Positions 8,522-16,247 of a stretch of 26,288 nucleotides of DNA are shown in pieces. This DNA comes from Caldilinea sp. CFX5 (GTDB taxonomy: Bacteria; Chloroflexota; Anaerolineae; Caldilineales; Caldilineaceae). Made by a program: the position numbers and the translations under genes. The stretch covers positions 1-26,288 of the forward strand of contig QWII01000129.1 of NCBI GenBank assembly GCA_021405325.1. Direction: 5' to 3'. Below the pieces are notes generated by a model. It saw only the letters and a program-made list of their open reading frames with translations, was not told the DNA's origin and ran no database searches. The number at the start of each line of letters is the position of its first letter. Position 1 is the first letter of the stretch.

Positions 8522-9328
8522 TTACCAGTGCATAACAAAACCGCCGTCGACATTGACGGTCTGCCCCGTAACATTATTCGCCCGCGCCGAGGCCAGGAAG
8601 ACCGCCATATCCGCAATGTCTTCCGGCTCCTGCCAGCGTTTAAGCGGGACGACGCGACCGATCTTTTCCGACGACCACTGCTCAAAGGTCAATTGTTGCT
8701 CCGGCGGCAGGTTGGCATTAGAGGCGCGCCAGATCGACTGGTTGAGCGGCGTGTTAACCATGCCGGGGTTCAAGGTGTTGACGCGGATATTATAGGGCGC
8801 CAAATCCTTAGCGCAACACTGAGCAAAGTTGATGAGCGCCGCCTTGGAGGCGCTATAGGGCGGATCGGTCTGCGAGCCGATCTGGCCGGCAACCGAGGCG
8901 AGGAAAAGCAAAGAGCCGTTGCGCCGTTCGCGCATGGCCGGGGTAAAGGCGTGCGCCGTATTGACCGCGCCGATCACATTCACTTCTAACACCTTCGGCC
9001 AATCTGCCGGTGTCAAATTCCAGAAGGGAAAGCCATATTTGCCTGAGCCAATACCAACGGCAAAGACCACATGATCCACCGGCCCGACACTGCTTTCGAT
9101 CTGGGTGACAGCACGTTGCAAAGCGCCATAATCGGTCACATCGACTACCACAGGCGTCACTGGTTGTGTCCCTGTCCCGATCGTTTGGGCAATTTCCGTC
9201 ACAGTCGGCGACCGGTCCAACGCCACCACACATGCCCCTTCATTGACAAAACTCTGGGCAATGGCACGACCGATCCCACTGGCCGCGCCTAAAACCACCA
9301 CCACCCGTCCTGCTAATTCAAGCTTCAT
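8522..9328 (-). CDS. SDR family NAD(P)-dependent oxidoreductase
   Basis: A 268-residue classical short-chain dehydrogenase. The nucleotide-binding glycine motif is GAASGIG at 14-20, the acidic LDRS after strand two (Asp38) suggests NAD preference, and the catalytic set is Ser145, Tyr158 and Lys162 in YSASKAAL. The C-terminal [10 protein letters not shown] is the usual SDR ending. A longer frame to 9466 is rejected because the SDR fold starts at the ATG at 9328 ([14 protein letters not shown]). Upstream of the ATG lies an array of AGAAGACA octamers, whose GGAAG six bases before the start may stand in for a ribosome binding site. The substrate cannot be told; neighbouring thyA gives no hint. 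Confidence 0.92.
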   Translation of the reverse strand: MKLELAGRVVVVLGAASGIGRAIAQSFVNEGACVVALDRSPTVTEIAQTIGTGTQPVTPVVVDVTDYGALQRAVTQIESSVGPVDHVVFAVGIGSGKYGFPFWNLTPADWPKVLEVNVIGAVNTAHAFTPAMRERRNGSLLFLASVAGQIGSQTDPPYSASKAALINFAQCCAKDLAPYNIRVNTLNPGMVNTPLNQSIWRASNANLPPEQQLTFEQWSSEKIGRVVPLKRWQEPEDIADMAVFLASARANNVTGQTVNVDGGFVMHW

Positions 9329-9330
9329 AC

Positions 9331-9356
9331 CTGTCTTCCTATCTTCTTGTCTTCTT
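9331..9356 (-). repeat. AGAAGACA octamer array upstream of the SDR gene
   Basis: Read on the - strand this stretch is AGAAGACA, AGAAGATA, GGAAGACA in direct succession. It fills most of the 35-bp gap between the membrane-anchored protein gene and the SDR start codon. The same octamer recurs at 25543-25598 and, with a different first pair, at 21871-21926. Confidence 0.75.
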
Positions 9357-9363
9357 TTATTCG

Positions 9364-11244
9364 CTAGGGTGCACGCTGAAACATACGTGCAACCATGACG
9401 GCAATAAAACCGATTACGACCAAAATTGCGGACAACACAGCAATGGCGCCCAATCGATCCACCCAAACGGGGCGTTGGCTAGCGACGGGAATTGGCGCTA
9501 GCGTGATCGGTGTATTGGTCGCGTTCGCGACTGGCGCCGCAGCCAACACCGTTGGTGAACCGACGACGGTTTGCGTCGGCAAGGTCGGCAGTGCATAGAC
9601 ATTGCTGGTGGGGGTAGGCAAGGGGGAAGGCGTGGCTGTCGGCAGCACTGGTGTCGGCGGCAATGTTGCAATAACAGCGGTATCGGTTGGCGCCGGGGGT
9701 TGGGTGGCTGTAACTGGAATCACCACAAAGGTGGGCGTTTCCGTCGGCGTGGCCACTGCTTGGGCAGGCGCGGCAGCCGTTGTCACCGCCGGCTGCAAGG
9801 GGATGGCAACTGGTGTATTCACGTCGGGCGTTAGTATGGCCGGCAGCACTGCCGCCGCGCCACAAACACGCAACCGGACATTGTCCAGATACATCAAGGT
9901 CCGGGCGTTGTTGCCGTCATTAAAGGCATTGAAATAGATGTAGAGCGTTTGGCCCCGGTACGCAGTTAAATCGACCACGTCCTCCTGCCAGATGCCATCA
10001 TTGCGCAATTCACGCCGCAGGATTTGAATCGGCTTCAAATTGGGTGCTAATAGAATTAGATCCTGGCGGTCGGTCGTTGAGGTCGGCGTACCGGCTTGGG
10101 CCGTGCGCAGCAAGCGCCACCAGCGCAATTGGATCTGTCCACTGGTAAAAGGCAGCGTGACCAACTGCCGAACCGAGGAAAAGGTGACGACATTGTTGGG
10201 GTTATCCGGCGGATTGCCCAACAAAACCGCGCGGGTCCCCTCTTGGACGGCCTCACTCGTATAGCGCGGCGGCACCGGGTCTTCACCAAAATGCCAACCG
10301 TCATAGCCCTCAAAGCCGCCATTGACCAAAATGTTCGGACAGCTTAGATCCTCCGGCGGTAAGGGGGTGCTGGTGACAGGGATTGGTGTAATGGTTGGCG
10401 GCGCCGGCGTGGTCGGCAACGGTGATAAAGTCACGACCGGCGATAGACTGGGCGCCGGCGAAATGGTGGGCAGCGGCGTCACTGGCGTGGTCGGCAACGG
10501 TGTAATGCTTGGCGATGGTACGAAGGTGGGCGTATAGGTCGGTAACGGCGCCAGGGCGCAATATTCAAGTTCGACATTGTCGATATACATCAAGGTGCGC
10601 CCCGCTGCACCGTCATTGCGTACGCGGAAGCGCAGGCTGATGGTGCGACCAGCATAGAGCGTCAGATCAAAGTCGCGCGCTTTCCAAGTGCGGGCATTGT
10701 CTTGCACATTTAAGAGCGAACCGATCAGTTGATCGGTCGTCGCATCAAAGAGATCAGCCTGTTGTAAATCAGCGCCGGGGGCGCCGTCATAGAATGGGTA
10801 ATAGAGAAAGCGCAGGATGATGCGGGTGGCGCCAAAGGGTAACAAGATCGGCTTGTGGCGCACTTCGCTCACGCTCTCGACATTGGGCAGTTCTAGCCCG
10901 TTGCCCAGGCGCAGCGATTGCAGACTAGCGTTGAAGGTCTGCTCGTTGGAATACATGGGGGGGCGGGCGCTGGCGAGAACCTCCCAACTGGGGTTGAACT
11001 GCTCAAAGGTTCCTCCTTCGACCAGGTTGAGACAGCCAGGCGCGACATCAGCCTGGACGTGGGCAAAATCGTTTGTGTTGTCGGTAGCGGCCAACAGAGG
11101 CGTAGCACGCCACGCGAACCCAAATCCACCCAGCAGCACCAGGCCAAGCCCGCCCAGCGCGAAGAGCAAGCAGCGCCAGCAGCGGTGATTATAAGCACAT
11201 TGATCCATGAGCTGGGTTTGGTTGATGACACGCAAAGCCGTCAT
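9364..11244 (-). CDS. Membrane-anchored surface protein with two beta-sandwich domains and Pro/Thr stalks
   Basis: A 626-residue protein I cannot name. An N-terminal hydrophobic segment (about 25-45, CLLFALGGLGLVLLGGFGF) looks like a signal anchor. Two related domains follow, at about 67-229 and 301-461. Each starts with a cysteine and NGGFE or EGGTFE and ends with ARTLMYLDNV or GRTLMYIDNV plus a final cysteine, like carbohydrate-binding or jelly-roll modules. Between them, and again from about 470 to 595, run Pro/Thr/Val-rich spacers with VTPLPT and TPTPT-like words. A C-terminal hydrophobic helix (about 598-620, AVLSAILVVIGFIAVMVA) precedes ARMFQRAP. This suggests a cell-surface protein held by its C-terminus, with binding domains projected outward. 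It is divergent from the lamin-tail protein gene, another surface protein. The ATG at 11244 has an AGGAG only one base away; Met13 (11208) is an alternative start. Confidence 0.75.
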   Translation of the reverse strand: MTALRVINQTQLMDQCAYNHRCWRCLLFALGGLGLVLLGGFGFAWRATPLLAATDNTNDFAHVQADVAPGCLNLVEGGTFEQFNPSWEVLASARPPMYSNEQTFNASLQSLRLGNGLELPNVESVSEVRHKPILLPFGATRIILRFLYYPFYDGAPGADLQQADLFDATTDQLIGSLLNVQDNARTWKARDFDLTLYAGRTISLRFRVRNDGAAGRTLMYIDNVELEYCALAPLPTYTPTFVPSPSITPLPTTPVTPLPTISPAPSLSPVVTLSPLPTTPAPPTITPIPVTSTPLPPEDLSCPNILVNGGFEGYDGWHFGEDPVPPRYTSEAVQEGTRAVLLGNPPDNPNNVVTFSSVRQLVTLPFTSGQIQLRWWRLLRTAQAGTPTSTTDRQDLILLAPNLKPIQILRRELRNDGIWQEDVVDLTAYRGQTLYIYFNAFNDGNNARTLMYLDNVRLRVCGAAAVLPAILTPDVNTPVAIPLQPAVTTAAAPAQAVATPTETPTFVVIPVTATQPPAPTDTAVIATLPPTPVLPTATPSPLPTPTSNVYALPTLPTQTVVGSPTVLAAAPVANATNTPITLAPIPVASQRPVWVDRLGAIAVLSAILVVIGFIAVMVARMFQRAP

Positions 11245-11308
11245 ACTCCTACGTTGTCTGGTCTGCTACTGTTGCCCAATCAGCAGGCAGAATTGGATTG
11301 GTACAAAA

Positions 11309-11337
11309 ATTTTATCACAATGGCGGCGTCACAGCAA
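11309..11337 (-). promoter_or_regulatory. Possible promoter for the membrane-anchored protein gene
   Basis: On the - strand TTGCTG (11337-11332) and TAAAAT (11314-11309) are spaced by 17 bp, about 65 bp upstream of the ATG at 11244. The -10 matches five of six consensus bases and the -35 matches only its TTG. This lies in the 365-bp divergent region 11245-11609, which otherwise shows no gene. Confidence 0.35.
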
Positions 11338-11474
11338 TGAAGGATTAGGATGACGGTGCGTTTGCGCAGCCTTACAATAGACATCTAGGACAAAAGTCGT
11401 TCTGGTTGCTGTGCAAAACCCGGAGAACTGTAAGTTATTATTCAGGTCTTGCTTTTTTATATTTCCACCTGTCG

Positions 11475-11492
11475 GCCCTTTAGAAAAAGGGC
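11475..11492. other. Short perfect hairpin in the divergent intergenic region
   Basis: GCCCTTT (11475-11481), loop AGAA, AAAGGGC (11486-11492). It lies about 120 bp ahead of the lamin-tail protein start, so it could form in that gene's leader. I could not match it to a known riboswitch or terminator; no clear T-run follows. Confidence 0.4.
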
Positions 11493-11609
11493 ATTCGATG
11501 GATGTAACTGACACCGATGTTCCTTATACTGTTTACTGAGAAGTCATCAACCTGATTCGCTTATTCAACCATACAACCAAAGTTTATCAGAACCAAGAAA
11601 GGGTTTGCC

Positions 11610-13739
11610 ATGACCCGTGGCCACTCATTAGCTACGCTCTTCTGCACTACTATCGGTTTTATCGTTCTTTGTTTGCTGCTGTCCGTCCTGATCTTGTTGT
11701 CGCCCATTGCTAAAGCCGGCCCGCTGCGTCAAGCAACTGCCGTCGTCATCAATGAAGTAGACGCCGATACCCCCGGTAGCGACACGGCGGAGTTTATTGA
11801 ACTCTTCGACGGCGGCAGCGGCAATACGGCGCTCAACGGCCTCGTTCTCGTCTTATATAACGGCACAAACGATCAAGCATATGCCGCCTTTGATCTCGAT
11901 GGCTTTAGCACAAATGCCAATGGCTACTTCGTGATCGGTAACGCGGGCGTCAACTTGGCGGCGACCACCTTCCCGACCGACACCTTGCAACAGGGGCCGG
12001 ACGCCGTCGCCCTTTTTCAGGGCAATGCTGCGGATTTTCCCAACGGAACAGCCGTCAGAACCACGAATCTCCTGGATGCCCTGGTTTATGACACCAGTGA
12101 CCCCGATGATGCTGGTCTGCTCGTCTTGCTCAACGCGGGTCAAGCCCAGGTCAACGAAGCCGGCGCCGGTGATTCGCCCGCCCATGCCAACCAGCGCTGC
12201 CCCAATGGCAGCGGCGGCCAACGCAACAGCGCGGCCTACGTGCAAGCGCCCCCCTCGCCCGGCGGCGCCAACAATTGTAACGCGGTGACGCCGGCAGCGA
12301 CCCCAACGCCATCTGCTACCCCTGTGACCCCAACGCCAACCAGTTCGGTGACGCCGATGACCAATGTTCTGATCAACGAGGTCGATGTCGATACCCCCAG
12401 CACTGACACGGCGGAATTTATTGAACTGTTTGACGGCGGCACAGGCAATACACCACTAGAGGGGTTGGCCTTAGTCTTCTTTGACGGCGCCAATGACAAA
12501 TCCTATCATGCCATTGATCTCGACGGTCTGCAGACGGATGCCAACGGTTATTTTGTCGTGGGGAACAAAGCGGTAGCCTCAGCGGTGATTACCTTTGCCG
12601 ACGGCAAACTGGAAAATGGCGCCGACGCCGTTGCACTCTATATCGGCAGCGCCAGTGACTTCCCCAACAACACGCCAGTGACGACGACAAAATTGCTCGA
12701 CGCCATTGTCTATGGTACGGATGACGCCAGTGATGCCGGGTTATTAACGCTGCTGTCGCTGGCGCAATTACAGATGAATGAAGCCGGGGCGCGCAATGCC
12801 GACGCTGTCGCCATGGGGCGTTGCCCGAATGGCAGCGGCGGCCAACGGACGACTGCCACGCTGGCATTGGTTTCGCCCAGTCCCCGCCAGCCCAACAACT
12901 GTGGGAGCGCCTTGCCGACACTGACACCGTCGGCCACCTCCGCCACACCGGCGACTACGCCAATGCCATCACCCACCGCGACGACGGCCGGATCAACCCC
13001 GGTCGGCACCCCGGTTGCCGCGCTGATCAACGAAGTCGATGCTGACTCCACCGGCACGGATACAGCAGAGTTTATCGAACTGTTGGGGCCGGCTGGCGCG
13101 GCGCTCGACGGTCTCTGTCTGATTGGCTATAATGGCTCCAATGACCGCGCCTATCTGGTGCTGGATCTGGATGGCAAGGTGTTCAACGCCGCCGGTCTCT
13201 TTGTCATCGGCAATACTGGGGTGGCGAATGTGGGGTTGACCTTCGCCAACGAAACGCTCCAAAATGGGCCTGATGCCGTGGCGCTCTATGCTGCCCATGA
13301 CTGTGCCGGCGCGTTCAACAGCAACACCACCGTAACAACAGCGAATTTGCTCGATGCCGTGGTGTATGAAACCAATGACGCCGACGATGCTGAATTGCTG
13401 GCGCTGTTGAATGCGGGCCAGCCCCAGGTCGATGAAGATGGCGGCGGCGACAGTGGCGCCCACGCCAGCGCGCGCTGTCCTGATGGGGCCGGCGGCGCCC
13501 GTAATACGAGTGGCTTTAAGCAAGTTACGCCTTCCCCAGGTACGTTGAACCAGTGTGGCGCCCTATCATCGACACCGACGCCTACGGCGACCACCGCCGC
13601 CCCCGTAGATGCTACCGCTACGCTGACACCAACACCCACGGCAACCGTTGATAATCGTGTTGCCACCCCCACCGCCACGGCTACACTTGCCAGTCCTACC
13701 AGTGGTAACGCCGTCTACTTGCCGCTGGTGAAACGGTAA
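11610..13739 (+). CDS. Secreted protein with three lamin-tail-like domains and a YLPLVKR C-terminus
   Basis: A 709-residue exported protein. A hydrophobic signal peptide (about 8-36, ending IAKA) is followed by three copies of a domain at about 45-224, 252-432 and 470-648. Each opens with INEVD-D-x6-DTAEFIEL, contains a GPDAVAL- or GADAVAL-type strand and a LLDA-VY- block, and ends with RCP-G-GG-R and a cysteine. This resembles the lamin-tail (LTD) domain found in bacterial extracellular nucleases and surface proteins, but no catalytic domain is present, so binding or structural work is likelier. Copies are joined by TPTPSATP-like linkers. The last residues, NAVYLPLVKR, match a tail I recall at the end of many secreted Chloroflexota proteins, possibly a sorting signal. 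The ATG has AAAGGG seven bases upstream. An 18-bp terminator follows. Confidence 0.8.
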   Translation: MTRGHSLATLFCTTIGFIVLCLLLSVLILLSPIAKAGPLRQATAVVINEVDADTPGSDTAEFIELFDGGSGNTALNGLVLVLYNGTNDQAYAAFDLDGFSTNANGYFVIGNAGVNLAATTFPTDTLQQGPDAVALFQGNAADFPNGTAVRTTNLLDALVYDTSDPDDAGLLVLLNAGQAQVNEAGAGDSPAHANQRCPNGSGGQRNSAAYVQAPPSPGGANNCNAVTPAATPTPSATPVTPTPTSSVTPMTNVLINEVDVDTPSTDTAEFIELFDGGTGNTPLEGLALVFFDGANDKSYHAIDLDGLQTDANGYFVVGNKAVASAVITFADGKLENGADAVALYIGSASDFPNNTPVTTTKLLDAIVYGTDDASDAGLLTLLSLAQLQMNEAGARNADAVAMGRCPNGSGGQRTTATLALVSPSPRQPNNCGSALPTLTPSATSATPATTPMPSPTATTAGSTPVGTPVAALINEVDADSTGTDTAEFIELLGPAGAALDGLCLIGYNGSNDRAYLVLDLDGKVFNAAGLFVIGNTGVANVGLTFANETLQNGPDAVALYAAHDCAGAFNSNTTVTTANLLDAVVYETNDADDAELLALLNAGQPQVDEDGGGDSGAHASARCPDGAGGARNTSGFKQVTPSPGTLNQCGALSSTPTPTATTAAPVDATATLTPTPTATVDNRVATPTATATLASPTSGNAVYLPLVKR

Positions 13740-13766
13740 GGAAATTGCGGGTCTGCTAACGGATGA

Positions 13767-13807
13767 TACACAAAAGGCCAGGTGGGTTTCACCTGGCCTT
13801 TTGTGTA
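13767..13807. terminator. Strong intrinsic terminator between convergent genes
   Basis: TACACAAAAGGCCAGGTG (13767-13784) pairs perfectly over 18 bp with 13790-13807 around a GGTTT loop. The stem itself contains A and T runs on its arms, so it can serve both the lamin-tail protein gene (+) and the Uma2 gene (-). It starts 28 bp after the + strand stop and ends 43 bp from the - strand stop. Confidence 0.85.
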
Positions 13808-13849
13808 CATAACAATCTCTATCGATTGACTAGGCTGCTTTCACAGGGT

Positions 13850-14812
13850 TTATAAAGTATCTACATTGACACCGAGGCTACGTAACAGTGCTGCGTACTG
13901 GTCGGCGCGTTGGCGTTCCTCTTCGGCCCGTTGATGCTCTACCGCGGCGCGTTGGCGCTCCTCTTCGGCCCGTTGATGCTCTACCGCGGCGCGTTGACGC
14001 TCCTCTTCGGCGCGTTGGCTTTCTTCTTTAATCCGTTCGAGTGCAGCACGATAACCGGGGAGAACATAGTAATAGACCTCATCGGTCAGGAGATCCTCGA
14101 ATAGCGGCAGGTGGTCGAGATCGCGTAGCCGAAACTGAAAACCGGGCAGGACATTCGAGTGGATCACCCCGTTGGCGTCCGGTTGGATTTCCACATAATC
14201 GCCGGTAGCCGCGCGTTCGTAGAAAATCATGTATTTATTTTCGGGGTCGAGGATGTAATATTCTTGCACACCGGCAAAGGCGTACTCGCTCTTTTTGATC
14301 TTGATGTCCCGCAAGATCGCCTGGGCGTTGGAGTCGGAGAGCGACTCGACACAAAGATCACAAATGCCTTCATAGGAATGGTCGTAGGCGCCCCATTGCA
14401 CCGGGTTAGAACGCAGGATGGCGGCCAGATCCGGCTTGCGTACCACCTCTTTCAGCGCACCACCCTTGTCGGGATCGGCGACGGTCATGGTGAAGCCGGT
14501 CTCCAAACTCATCAACTCGGCGTTGTCATAATAGGTAACATATTCGTGAAGCAGCCTGAGGAACCAGAGAAAGAGACGATATTGCAGCAGGGTGCTCAAG
14601 GGTTTTGCCTCCAGGTAACCGTTGTTCCATTCATAACTGGCATCCTCGTGAGTGTAGTAGTTGGCCCAGTACTCTTCTTTGGTGACGTAGCGTCCGTCGT
14701 CGGGGGCATCCGGGCGCGCACTCACGCTGGGCAAACGATGTCTAGCCACATGCCCATTAGTTGCCACGCCGGCTTGTTTTACTACGCTTGCGGCGATTCT
14801 TGCTTTCGCCAT
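13850..14812 (-). CDS. Uma2 family endonuclease (DUF820) with a repetitive coiled-coil tail
   Basis: A protein of 320 residues from the ATG at 14812, chosen because AGGAAGG lies eleven bases upstream; a GTG ten codons earlier (14842) is possible. The central part fits the Uma2/DUF820 PD-(D/E)XK fold: VRKPDLAAILR supplies the Asp, DLCVESLSDSN the Glu, DIKIKKSEYAFAG the lysine region, and VQEYYILDPE the typical closing motif. Family members are abundant in cyanobacteria and Chloroflexota; they are predicted nucleases of unknown role. After the domain comes a highly charged helix with the unit AEEERQRAAVEHQR repeated twice and a partial third copy, ending in LLRSLGVNVDTL. The tail is likely a coiled coil for oligomerisation. 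Confidence 0.85.
   Translation of the reverse strand: MAKARIAASVVKQAGVATNGHVARHRLPSVSARPDAPDDGRYVTKEEYWANYYTHEDASYEWNNGYLEAKPLSTLLQYRLFLWFLRLLHEYVTYYDNAELMSLETGFTMTVADPDKGGALKEVVRKPDLAAILRSNPVQWGAYDHSYEGICDLCVESLSDSNAQAILRDIKIKKSEYAFAGVQEYYILDPENKYMIFYERAATGDYVEIQPDANGVIHSNVLPGFQFRLRDLDHLPLFEDLLTDEVYYYVLPGYRAALERIKEESQRAEEERQRAAVEHQRAEEERQRAAVEHQRAEEERQRADQYAALLRSLGVNVDTL
13905..14020. repeat. 42-bp tandem repeat inside the Uma2 gene
   Basis: About 2.7 copies of a 42-bp unit at 13905-13946, 13947-13988 and 13989-14020 (partial), differing at only a few positions. Each full copy encodes fourteen residues of charged heptad-like sequence (two heptads), so copy number changes keep both the frame and the coiled-coil phase. 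Confidence 0.85.
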
Positions 14813-14901
14813 GCTGCTTGTAACCTTCCTGGCGCTTGCCACAAAACGACAATCTCACCGGTTTATTGGATAAGGTAAGTATACCACAATAAATAGGGCG
14901 A

Positions 14902-15450
14902 TCAAACCGGCGACAGGGCGGGGGAGGCGCCATCATTGGCGGGGCGCGCGCTGACAGCGACAACCACCGGCTCTGTTACTCGCAGCAATTCCGCCAGGGT
15001 AATCCGTAGCATCGTGCGGTCATCACCCCCGCCACCGTAGAGAATGCCGCCAAAGCGTTCCGATGCAATGACAACCGAAGCGTCCAGTACTATTGGTAAG
15101 CGCGTTTGATGTCCTACTGGTGGTACACCGCCGGCTGGATAGCCCAGCAGTTTCAGCACAACTTCGGCAGGCGCTAATTTGACCCGCTTGGTTCCTACGC
15201 CAAAGTGTTTCGCCAGCAGTTTTTTGTCCACCCGATGTTCGCCGTGGCTAATGACGACAATGGGCGTCACCGTTGGTTGTTCCACTAGAAAGAGCAGGGT
15301 CTTGATAATTTGGTCGGTTTCGACGTCCAGGACGGCCGCCGCGGCCGGCACCGTCGGCGTATCGCCAATATCATGTAAAAGGCGGGCGTCAATTGCCTGG
15401 TTGTCGAGAAATATTTGTAGATCGGTTGATGTTAGGCTTGTTCGGCTCAT
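14902..15450 (-). CDS. YbaK/EbsC family protein (aminoacyl-tRNA deacylase-like)
   Basis: A 182-residue single-domain YbaK-type protein starting at the ATG at 15450 (MSRTSLTSTDLQIFL); the frame extends upstream to 15540 but that part is not family-like. Members hydrolyse misacylated tRNAs such as Cys-tRNA-Pro or Ala-tRNA-Pro in trans. The family's key lysine is present in IIKTLLFLV (Lys50), and the GGVPPVGH motif at 107-114 forms the substrate pocket. Length is slightly above the usual 155-165 because of an extended C-terminal tail rich in Ala and Pro. It stands alone in its transcript region: the gene upstream on this strand is closed by a terminator at 15579-15633. Confidence 0.88.
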   Translation of the reverse strand: MSRTSLTSTDLQIFLDNQAIDARLLHDIGDTPTVPAAAAVLDVETDQIIKTLLFLVEQPTVTPIVVISHGEHRVDKKLLAKHFGVGTKRVKLAPAEVVLKLLGYPAGGVPPVGHQTRLPIVLDASVVIASERFGGILYGGGGDDRTMLRITLAELLRVTEPVVVAVSARPANDGASPALSPV

Positions 15451-15578
15451 AACCTTAACGTCGTGTGCAGGTAGCAGCAAAAGTTGATAGCAAAGTACGA
15501 ACGAACAGAACATTCTATAAAGAGCTAATGTACATCCCACCTGTCGTTCTGGTCAATTTAGGCGCTAGCTGAACGGAA

Positions 15579-15633
15579 AAATCAAGAGAGGAAGCAGGGC
15601 GGCGATGGCCCGTTCTGCTTCCTCTCTTGATTT
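15579..15633 (-). terminator. Intrinsic terminator after the small secreted protein gene
   Basis: A 19-bp perfect stem (15579-15597 with 15615-15633, arm AAATCAAGAGAGGAAGCAG) encloses a 17-base loop. On the - strand the stem is followed by TTTTT then CCG, which suits termination of the gene at 15670-16107, 36 bp upstream. Confidence 0.8.
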
Positions 15634-15669
15634 CGGGTAACATATGCTAACGCAGCGTCGGCATTCGTG

Positions 15670-16107
15670 CTAAAGGCGCACAATCACCCATTCGCCATTT
15701 TCCGGTCGCATCATCTTCCGCCAGCCAGGGGGCGCCAGCACACCGGCCGCATCCCACGGGATGCTGATCATCACCGCCTCTGCCGGAATATTCGCCAACC
15801 CGTTCTTTTGCGGTGCGATATGCAACTTCCCCGCCGCATCCCACCAGCCAACGCCACTTTGGTGGGTCTTGACCCCCATGGCGCCGGACTGCGTTTGCGG
15901 CAGCCAAACGACACTACTCGCCACCGGCCCTTTCCGCTGCCACGGCTCCAGCGTCTCATCCTCATCATCGGATGAGCCGGGGTGTAGCGGCGAAAGGGGC
16001 GAGGTCGTAAACTGGGCAACCGGTTGCGGCGAGCCGGCCCAGAGGGATGGCGCTGTCATTCCCAATAATCCCAACGCGATCAGCGCCAGCAGAGCAAATT
16101 TACGCAT
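15670..16107 (-). CDS. Small secreted protein of unknown function
   Basis: A 145-residue protein I do not recognise. Residues 1-24 (MRKFALLALIALGLLGMTAPSLWA) form a clear signal peptide with an AxA cleavage site before GSPQP. The mature part has an acidic patch (SSDDEDETLE), several Trp and Gly residues and two short blocks, VGWWDAAGKLHI and SIPWDAAGVLAPPGW, that share a WDAAG core. It has no cysteines, so it is not disulfide-stabilised. The ATG at 16107 is preceded by AGGAGA at good spacing, which makes the gene convincing despite the lack of homology clues. It is followed by its own terminator, so it is probably expressed alone. Confidence 0.72.
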   Translation of the reverse strand: MRKFALLALIALGLLGMTAPSLWAGSPQPVAQFTTSPLSPLHPGSSDDEDETLEPWQRKGPVASSVVWLPQTQSGAMGVKTHQSGVGWWDAAGKLHIAPQKNGLANIPAEAVMISIPWDAAGVLAPPGWRKMMRPENGEWVIVRL

Positions 16108-16247
16108 AGACTCTCCTTGTGACTAAATTTTACGATTGCTAGCCTGATTATGGCTGAAACGCGTAGTAAAGTCATCAAGAAATTGATAGAGTCGCCTACG
16201 ACAAAAGGTTCCCATACTGGCAACGTACAACGAAAGGGAAATGACCA

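Noticed and set aside
9329..9466. N-terminal extension of the SDR protein
   Set aside because: It overlaps the end of the upstream gene and the octamer array, and the SDR fold begins at the ATG at 9328.
11341..11460. Possible riboswitch ahead of the lamin-tail protein gene
   Set aside because: I looked for cyclic di-GMP-type conserved loops in this stretch and found only partial, unconvincing matches.
15451..15540. N-terminal extension of the YbaK-type protein, with a hydrophobic stretch like a signal peptide
   Set aside because: YbaK proteins are cytoplasmic and normally begin near the later ATG at 15450; the extension is likely non-coding leader.
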